15,189 nt of DNA from Coriobacteriia bacterium (GTDB taxonomy: Bacteria; Actinomycetota; Coriobacteriia; Coriobacteriales; Atopobiaceae), in assembly GCA_003150175.1 (NCBI GenBank), contig QAKZ01000037.1, positions 1 through 15,189 of the forward strand, written 5' to 3'. The position numbers and the translations under genes were made by a program. Within the stretch, counting starts at the first letter, position 1. Every line of letters starts with the position of its first letter. Positions 11,303 to 15,189 of the stretch are shown piece by piece. Below the pieces are notes generated by a model. The model was not told where the DNA came from. It did not search any database and saw nothing but the letters and a program-made list of their open reading frames with translations.

Positions 11303-14242
11303 CTAGACCGCCGCCTCGCGCGCGGCCTCCGACCCGACTCCCCCCATCTCGCCGACCGGCTCGTGCAGCGCCCGCTTCATGAGCCTCGACGGCTCCGCGC
11401 CGATATCCACCCTCAGCCGCCTCTCGTAGGATCGGTACCTCGTCTGCGCCTCCACGCCTCGGCCTGACGCCCTGAGCGACCTGATGAGCAGCGTCATCGC
11501 GTCCTCCCTCATGTCGTCGACCAAAAGCGCGTTGTTCGCGAACCGCGACGCGAGCCGTTTCTTGTCCAGCCTCATCGCCGCCTCGCCGCCGGCGACCATC
11601 GCGTCGGCGTACGTCCTGCGAAGGTCCTCCCTCACGTCCTCCAGGCACATCATCGGTGCCTCCGGCAGCCGGCACAGGTCGCCCGCGTACAGCTCCTCCG
11701 CCTTCATCGCAGCGCTGCACGTCCTCGAGTCGCCCGTGCTCTCGACCGCGTGCTTGGCCCACATCGTGAACTCATCGACGTCGCAGGTCACCACGCCCGG
11801 CGCGAGCGAGATGACCTGCGACGTCTTCACCGAGACGAACGGGTCCTCGGTGAAGCCGTAGGCTGCGATCGCGCTTCTTATCGCGGACGTGCCCGAGTAG
11901 ACGCGTTGCAGGGCCTTCTTCCCGTCCGTGACGTCCGGCCAGATGCACGATGCCATGCGAGAACGGCAGGACAGGTGGCCGCTTTGCAGCGCAAGGTACT
12001 CCAGAATCGCGCGGGCGCCCCGCTTCGCCAGGTCGGCATTGGAGACCCGCCTGCCGTTAACCCAGAGCGAGAACTCCCCTAGGACGTTCAAGCGGATCTC
12101 GGAGCGTCTCGCCGACAGCGCACCCTTTGCGGCGCCCGTGAGGAGGCCTTTCTCCTTCACCTGCGGGACGCAGTTCCTCCGCGCGACCTCGACCATCCTC
12201 CTCCACCCCGCGGGGATCTGGTCGTCGAGCGCCTCGCCGAACTCGCCCGTGTCGTCCGTCAAGGCGACGAGGAGCCATGTCGCGTCCGGCGGCAGGCTCG
12301 GCGCGGCCGCGCTCAAAGGCACGCGGTCATCGGCCACGTCGCTGCACGCCTCTTGGACGAGGCGCGCCACGATATACAGGACGCCGCGCCTCTCGACCCG
12401 GTACAGGGATTGTTTCTCGCCGAGCTGAAAACGGGCCACCTGCGCGAATATCCTCGCGACCTCCTCCGCGTACTCCCACGAGATCTCAGCGCACGCCTCC
12501 GCCGCCGAGTTGATCGCGGCCAAGACATATGCGCTCGGGCGCCTGCGCAGGAGCATCATTCCCTCGCACACGAGCGAGAGCGTCCTTACGAGTAGGTCTC
12601 CCGACTTCGCGGCCTTCGAGCGAATTGCGGAGGCGAGCCCCGTCGTCATATCGCCCAGCGCCCCGAGGGCGAGCTCCGCGGCCCATATGTAGCAGGTGAG
12701 CCCCTCGTAACCCCTTTCCGAGAAGAACGTCTCGCACTCCCCCACCACCGAGAGGTCGCCCCAGCGGCTTCCGCACGAGAATGCCCTCGCGACCTCCATG
12801 TCGAGCCTGAGCAGCCATTCCGTCACCGTCTTCGGAACCCCTTCGCCGACGACGGGCAAAAGCGCTTCCATGGCGTCCGAGAACCTGCCGCTCAACAGGA
12901 GGCTGAGCGACTCCTCATGGAGGAGGACGCGCTTTTGGAGGGGCGAGCGCTCGGTTCCGAGGATCATCGGGGGCTCATGGTCCCCTCTCATCCGCAGCCT
13001 CAAGGCGATCAGCCCGCGGCACAGCATCGACGCCTCGTCCGCAGGCGCCTGCGCGTCGTCGACCGAGATGCGCCCTCCTCGCAACGTCCCTAGGGCCGCA
13101 ACCGTCTGCTCGATGAGGCGAAATTGCGGCTCTTTCCTTGTTTTTGACGGAGCGGTGTTCACGTAATTCGAAACCATCGAGATAAAGCCCCTGTCGATGA
13201 GCTCCGGTGCCCAGTCGGCGATGACCTCTGAGGCTTCTTTTCTCGGAAGGCACGGAAGCAGCGTGGCAAGGCGCTCGTAATGCCCCTGAGACCCGAGCAA
13301 CCAAAGGCATCGCGCCGCGACATCCGGGAACTGGGAGGTCAAGTCGCTGACTCTGCCGTGGTCGTAAGAGAACCATCCCATGGACTTCGAGCAAGGACAC
13401 TCAAATGACCGAGAGTCAAAGGAAATCCCAAAGAACGGCGCCCAGAGCGCGAGCTGCTCGAGCGTCTCCTCGTCAACGGCGCCCAGCACCTTGCGAACAT
13501 CCTCGAAGGTCCCTCTCCCAAGGAGCACGAGCGTAAGCCGCAGCGCAAGCTCCTCGTCGATGAGGTCAGAGCGCAAACTCGCATTCACAAGCTCGGAGAG
13601 CGCCCTCGCATAGTCGGTGGAGTCAACCGGGTCCTTTCCGCAGCCCACAGGAGCTCGCCGGAGCGACTGAGCAAGCGCAGGAATACCGCGAGAGAACCTG
13701 GAAAGTCGCTCGTCTTCGCGCTTAGAGGACCTCGTGATCGGAGAAACGTCAGATATGTCATCGCAAGTGAGGAGCAGGTGGGCAGGCAAGGAATCGAGCA
13801 GCTGTCGCGCTTCAGGCCGGAGCGTAATCAGGACCTTATCCCCGTCGTTCACCAACTTGGAAATTGCCCGCGTTTGCCGGTCGACCTCCATCTCGTCGGA
13901 AGGCGGGAGCAAAGACGCGATGACCATGACGTCGCATGTGAGCCCTTTCGTCTTGGATCGAACCGAACGAGAGAGCCTGGCCATCAGCTCCGTAGCGTTC
14001 TGCGAAGACGAGCTAGAGAAATCAAAAGGGAAAGTCCGCGCACCCCCAGCCTCCGCCAGCCGACAGAGCTCCTGGATAAACACCTGCGGGCAGTACCCCG
14101 GCTCGCAGCACACGACGATCAGGTTATAGCGACGGAAATATCCCAAGAGCATACTTGGGAGCGGCTCGCCCGCAGCGCTCATTCCCTCAAACGTCGGTGC
14201 TGGCGGCAGCTTCTCTTGAAGCATGTAAACCCTTGGGCTCAT
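11303..14242 (-). CDS. Large SARP/BTAD-type transcriptional regulator with degenerate NTPase-like N-terminus
   Basis: Probable DNA-binding transcriptional activator of 979 residues. The C-terminus is clear: an OmpR-type winged helix (about 715-818, beginning EIRLNVLGEFSLWVNGRRVS) followed by a bacterial transcriptional activator domain (about 820-960, with the typical EELYAGDL and RYRSYERRLRVDIGAEPS). The N-terminus resembles a P-loop NTPase fold in strand pattern (YNLIVVCCEPGY at 39-50) but lacks the glycine-lysine-threonine of Walker A, and no Walker B acid follows CDVMVIAS. The middle (about 210-700) is leucine/alanine-rich and helical, as in TPR-like sensor regions. The start ATG 14242 has a poor ribosome site; ATG 14224 (973 residues) follows AAGGG and is a real alternative. 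It stands alone between the rRNA operon and secA, with an AT-rich, palindrome-filled upstream region. Target genes and signal cannot be told from the sequence. Confidence 0.85.
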   Translation of the reverse strand: MSPRVYMLQEKLPPAPTFEGMSAAGEPLPSMLLGYFRRYNLIVVCCEPGYCPQVFIQELCRLAEAGGARTFPFDFSSSSSQNATELMARLSRSVRSKTKGLTCDVMVIASLLPPSDEMEVDRQTRAISKLVNDGDKVLITLRPEARQLLDSLPAHLLLTCDDISDVSPITRSSKREDERLSRFSRGIPALAQSLRRAPVGCGKDPVDSTDYARALSELVNASLRSDLIDEELALRLTLVLLGRGTFEDVRKVLGAVDEETLEQLALWAPFFGISFDSRSFECPCSKSMGWFSYDHGRVSDLTSQFPDVAARCLWLLGSQGHYERLATLLPCLPRKEASEVIADWAPELIDRGFISMVSNYVNTAPSKTRKEPQFRLIEQTVAALGTLRGGRISVDDAQAPADEASMLCRGLIALRLRMRGDHEPPMILGTERSPLQKRVLLHEESLSLLLSGRFSDAMEALLPVVGEGVPKTVTEWLLRLDMEVARAFSCGSRWGDLSVVGECETFFSERGYEGLTCYIWAAELALGALGDMTTGLASAIRSKAAKSGDLLVRTLSLVCEGMMLLRRRPSAYVLAAINSAAEACAEISWEYAEEVARIFAQVARFQLGEKQSLYRVERRGVLYIVARLVQEACSDVADDRVPLSAAAPSLPPDATWLLVALTDDTGEFGEALDDQIPAGWRRMVEVARRNCVPQVKEKGLLTGAAKGALSARRSEIRLNVLGEFSLWVNGRRVSNADLAKRGARAILEYLALQSGHLSCRSRMASCIWPDVTDGKKALQRVYSGTSAIRSAIAAYGFTEDPFVSVKTSQVISLAPGVVTCDVDEFTMWAKHAVESTGDSRTCSAAMKAEELYAGDLCRLPEAPMMCLEDVREDLRRTYADAMVAGGEAAMRLDKKRLASRFANNALLVDDMREDAMTLLIRSLRASGRGVEAQTRYRSYERRLRVDIGAEPSRLMKRALHEPVGEMGGVGSEAAREAAV

Positions 14243-14258
14243 AGTCTGCTCGAATCTC

Positions 14259-14270
14259 TTGATTTATCAA
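14259..14270. repeat. 12-bp palindrome just before the regulator
   Basis: TTGAT-TT-ATCAA lies 17-28 bp before the regulator ATG. Its position suits an operator near the start, but short AT palindromes arise easily in AT-rich DNA. Confidence 0.2.
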
Positions 14271-14321
14271 TATTGCAAGCAGGAAATTACCATTTGCAAT
14301 CAGATTCAGCAGTTAGAAAGA

Positions 14322-14335
14322 GGTAAGCGGTAGCC
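14322..14335 (+). repeat. Tandem heptad GGTAAGC-GGTAGCC
   Basis: Two directly adjacent 7-mers sharing GGTA. A related pair lies in opposite orientation at 14437-14450 and a single GGTAAGA at 14365-14371. SARP regulators are known to bind heptameric direct repeats, although usually with an 11-bp period. Confidence 0.3.
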
Positions 14336-14396
14336 CCTCGTTCGAAAGAAATCCGTTAGATTGCGGTAAGAAACAAATAAAGGCCAGCATTTGACC

Positions 14397-14414
14397 CCTT
14401 TACATCTGTAAAGG
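14397..14414. promoter_or_regulatory. 18-bp palindrome, likely operator
   Basis: CCTTTACA-TC-TGTAAAGG has perfect 8-bp arms around a 2-bp centre, and C/G runs flank it on both sides (CC to the left; GGGGG after one A to the right). It is the most convincing dimeric protein-binding site in the region, about 155-170 bp upstream of the regulator ATG. The cognate protein is unknown; it could be autoregulatory. Confidence 0.45.
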
Positions 14415-14428
14415 AGGGGGTACATCAA
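14399..14428 (-). promoter_or_regulatory. Weak candidate promoter for the regulator
   Basis: On the minus strand TTGATG and TGTAAA are separated by 18 bp (four of six matches each to the sigma-70 hexamers). The -10 lies inside the 18-bp palindrome, which would allow direct repression. It would give a leader of about 150 nt. Other AT-rich matches nearby are as plausible. Confidence 0.22.
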
Positions 14429-14436
14429 TAATGATT

Positions 14437-14450
14437 CGATACCGTTTACC
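14437..14450 (-). repeat. Tandem heptad GGTAAAC-GGTATCG
   Basis: On the minus strand two adjacent 7-mers share GGTA, matching the pair at 14322-14335 in inverted orientation about 115 bp away. The set brackets the 18-bp palindrome. Confidence 0.3.
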
Positions 14451-14503
14451 GAAAAACATTATCGACAAAGCATATAAACAGACATAAACAATTGCGGCGT
14501 CAA

Positions 14504-14530
14504 TGACACAAAATCGTGGTTATAGTGTCA
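14504..14530. repeat. Inverted repeat TGACAC / GTGTCA
   Basis: Six-bp perfect arms are separated by 15 bp. The right arm overlaps TATAGT (14521-14526), a plus-strand -10-like hexamer without a clear -35. There is no plus-strand gene downstream, so this may be a regulator site or chance. Confidence 0.2.
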
Positions 14531-14674
14531 CGCCCAACCATGCAAAAAGCAGCCGCCCTCCAACACACCGGAGCGCACTAATCTAAAAATTCGCGCCAAG
14601 AGGCCATGCAACTTAAGATGCGCCGCATCGGCGTGGCCGTCGACCCCCCTCGGCAGCCCGATCGCCCTTGCGCG

Positions 14675-14709
14675 AAACGACGGGAAGGGACGGTCCCTAT
14701 TCGTCGTTT
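14675..14709. repeat. REP-like palindrome, copy 1
   Basis: A 27-bp imperfect palindrome (13-bp arms around one base, 14679-14705) with core AGGGAC-G-GTCCCT, extended by AAAC/GTTT flanks to 35 bp. Its left half, GAAACGACGGGAAGGGAC, is repeated identically in copy 2. Elements with this look occur between genes in bacterial genomes as dispersed REP sequences; copy number here cannot be judged from one window. Confidence 0.6.
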
Positions 14710-14725
14710 TCTTGTACCGCGCAGG

Positions 14726-14757
14726 GAAACGACGGGAAGGGACCGTCCCTTCCCGTC
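14726..14757. repeat. REP-like palindrome, copy 2
   Basis: GACGGGAAGGGAC and its exact reverse complement surround one C (14731-14757), a perfect 13-bp-arm hairpin. Together with GAAAC on the left it repeats the 18-bp left half of copy 1, with a 52-bp period. Neither strand has a following T-run, so it is not a classical terminator. Confidence 0.65.
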
Positions 14758-14833
14758 ATCCTGCCGGTCAGCGGCGGAGCGTCGGCTCCTAAACAGGCGA
14801 GAAGGGGACGCGCCGGGCAAGAGGAGGAGCGCC

Positions 14834-14896
14834 GAGATCGCGCATTTTTACAAAAGAGGGCTCCAAGAGGCCCATTCTGTGGGGATGCGCGATCTC
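14834..14896. repeat. 12-bp inverted repeat GAGATCGCGCAT / ATGCGCGATCTC
   Basis: Perfect 12-bp arms enclose 39 bp; after one mismatch four more pairs extend the stem. The enclosed segment holds a terminator-like hairpin. The layout could be a long structured RNA end or a small repeat unit with terminal inverted repeats. Confidence 0.6.
14852..14873 (-). terminator. Possible second terminator after the rRNA operon
   Basis: On the minus strand GGGCCTC-TTG-GAGCCC forms six pairs with one bulged base and is followed by TCTTTT. It lies about 70 bp beyond the main 5S terminator and inside the 12-bp inverted repeat. It is weaker than the first. Confidence 0.4.
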
Positions 14897-14939
14897 AGCG
14901 CGCAGCGCCCCCGGCGGGGCCCTGGGGCCCGCGGCGCAG

Positions 14940-14974
14940 AAAAAGGCCCGCCCCGGGTCTCCCCGGGGCGGGCC
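14940..14974 (-). terminator. Rho-independent terminator of the rRNA operon
   Basis: GGCCCGCCCCGGG, a 4-nt loop and the exact complement form a 13-bp all-GC stem, followed on the minus strand by TTTTT. It sits about 30 bp after the 5S gene in the right orientation and is the clear end of the rRNA transcript. Confidence 0.95.
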
Positions 14975-14992
14975 TCAGCACATGCAAGGGAA

Positions 14993-15134
14993 AACGCCCC
15001 TTGCTGGCCGGCGGCGTCCTGCTCTCCCACGGACTACACCGCAGTACCATCGGCGCTAGGGGGCTTAACTTCCGGGTTCGGGACGGGACCGGGTGTGCCT
15101 CCCCTGCCATGGCCGCCGGCCAACAAGGGGCGTT
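14993..15134 (-). other. Pre-5S processing stem
   Basis: AACGCCCCTTG (14993-15003) and CAAGGGGCGTT (15124-15134) are exact reverse complements of 11 bp flanking the 5S gene. They would extend the 5S terminal helix after a small internal mismatch and form the usual kind of double-stranded RNase substrate for 5S maturation. Confidence 0.75.
15005..15122 (-). rRNA. rrf: 5S ribosomal RNA
   Basis: The minus strand carries the conserved 5S core: ACACCCGGTCCCGTCCCGAA, then CCCGGAAGTTAAGCCCCCTA, then GCGCCGATGGTACTG and GGGAGAGCAGGACGCCGCC. The terminal helix pairs TGGCCGGCGGC with GCCGCCGGCCA at the two ends, setting the limits to within a few bases and giving about 118 nt. It is complete, followed by a strong terminator, and is the last gene of an rRNA operon whose 16S and 23S lie beyond 15189. 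Confidence 0.95.
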
Positions 15135-15189
15135 CTCATCCGCCGGCCGCGCCCGTCCGTGCCCTCAGGGCCGCACAGCGCTCGAAAGC
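15135..15189 (-). other. Probable 23S-5S spacer
   Basis: These last 55 bases lie directly upstream of the 5S gene in transcription order. I do not recognise a 23S 3' end in them, and they contain no tRNA. They are best read as the internal spacer of the rRNA operon. Confidence 0.5.

Larger units (their letters stand above)
14243..14939. other. Gene-free region between the regulator and the rRNA operon terminator
   Basis: About 700 bases hold no open frame I accept. The part at 14243-14580 is clearly more AT-rich than the rest of the window and contains several short palindromes and repeats, probably the regulator's control region. The part at 14590-14939 returns to high GC and holds two REP-like palindromes and a 12-bp inverted repeat. 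The 80-residue minus-strand frame across 14578-14820 reads straight through both palindromes, has no recognisable family and is treated as spurious. Confidence 0.7.

Noticed and set aside
14391..14420. Plus-strand promoter suggested by TTGACC and TTTACA
   Set aside because: No -10 hexamer lies at 16-18 bp downstream and no plus-strand gene follows.
14578..14820. 80-residue minus-strand open frame in the intergenic region
   Set aside because: It reads through both REP-like palindromes, is Arg/Ser-rich, has no ribosome site and no recognisable family.
14848..15110. Minus-strand open frames of 60 and 71 residues over the 5S region
   Set aside because: They overlap the 5S rRNA and its terminator, and are not coding.

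Overview
This is a GC-rich bacterial chromosome segment in which every supported gene lies on the minus strand, so transcription runs from high to low coordinates. The proteins look actinobacterial. The mix of genes (a clpC-disA-ispD-ispF-cysS block, a secA-prfB pair, a large SARP/BTAD-type regulator) points to Coriobacteriia, in the Collinsella/Olsenella/Eggerthella neighbourhood. That assignment is inference from gene content and composition; the 5S sequence alone does not settle it.

Layout in the direction of transcription. (1) 15189-14940: the end of an rRNA operon, with the tail of a spacer, a complete 5S rRNA flanked by an 11-bp processing stem, and a very strong GC hairpin plus T-run terminator. 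(2) 14939-14243: about 700 bases without a convincing gene. It holds a 12-bp inverted repeat enclosing a second possible terminator, two copies of a 27-bp REP-like palindrome, then an AT-rich stretch rich in palindromes and GGTAA heptad repeats leading into the next gene. (3) 14242-11303: a 979-residue transcriptional regulator with a degenerate NTPase-like N-terminus, a helical middle, and a C-terminal winged helix plus bacterial transcriptional activator domain. (4) 11188-6316: secA, prfB and a YitT-family membrane protein, closely packed as one likely operon. (5) 6124-1: clpC, disA, ispD, ispF and the 5' two thirds of cysS. disA-ispD and ispD-ispF are joined by ATGA stop/start overlaps.

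The genes cover housekeeping functions: preprotein export (SecA), termination at UGA/UAA (RF2), regulated proteolysis (ClpC), c-di-AMP synthesis and DNA-integrity signalling (DisA), two steps of the MEP isoprenoid pathway (IspD, IspF) and cysteinyl-tRNA synthesis (CysS). The order clpC-disA-ispD-ispF-cysS matches the block known from Bacillus, but without radA between clpC and disA.

The least ordinary parts are the large pseudo-NTPase/SARP regulator between the rRNA operon and secA, with its repeat-rich upstream region; the RF2 stop-recognition tripeptide SPT in place of SPF; and an intact-looking relic of the RF2 frameshift site. I found no CRISPR array, prophage, insertion sequence or tRNA. 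The long plus-strand open frames opposite clpC, prfB and secA are antisense shadows of high-GC codon usage.
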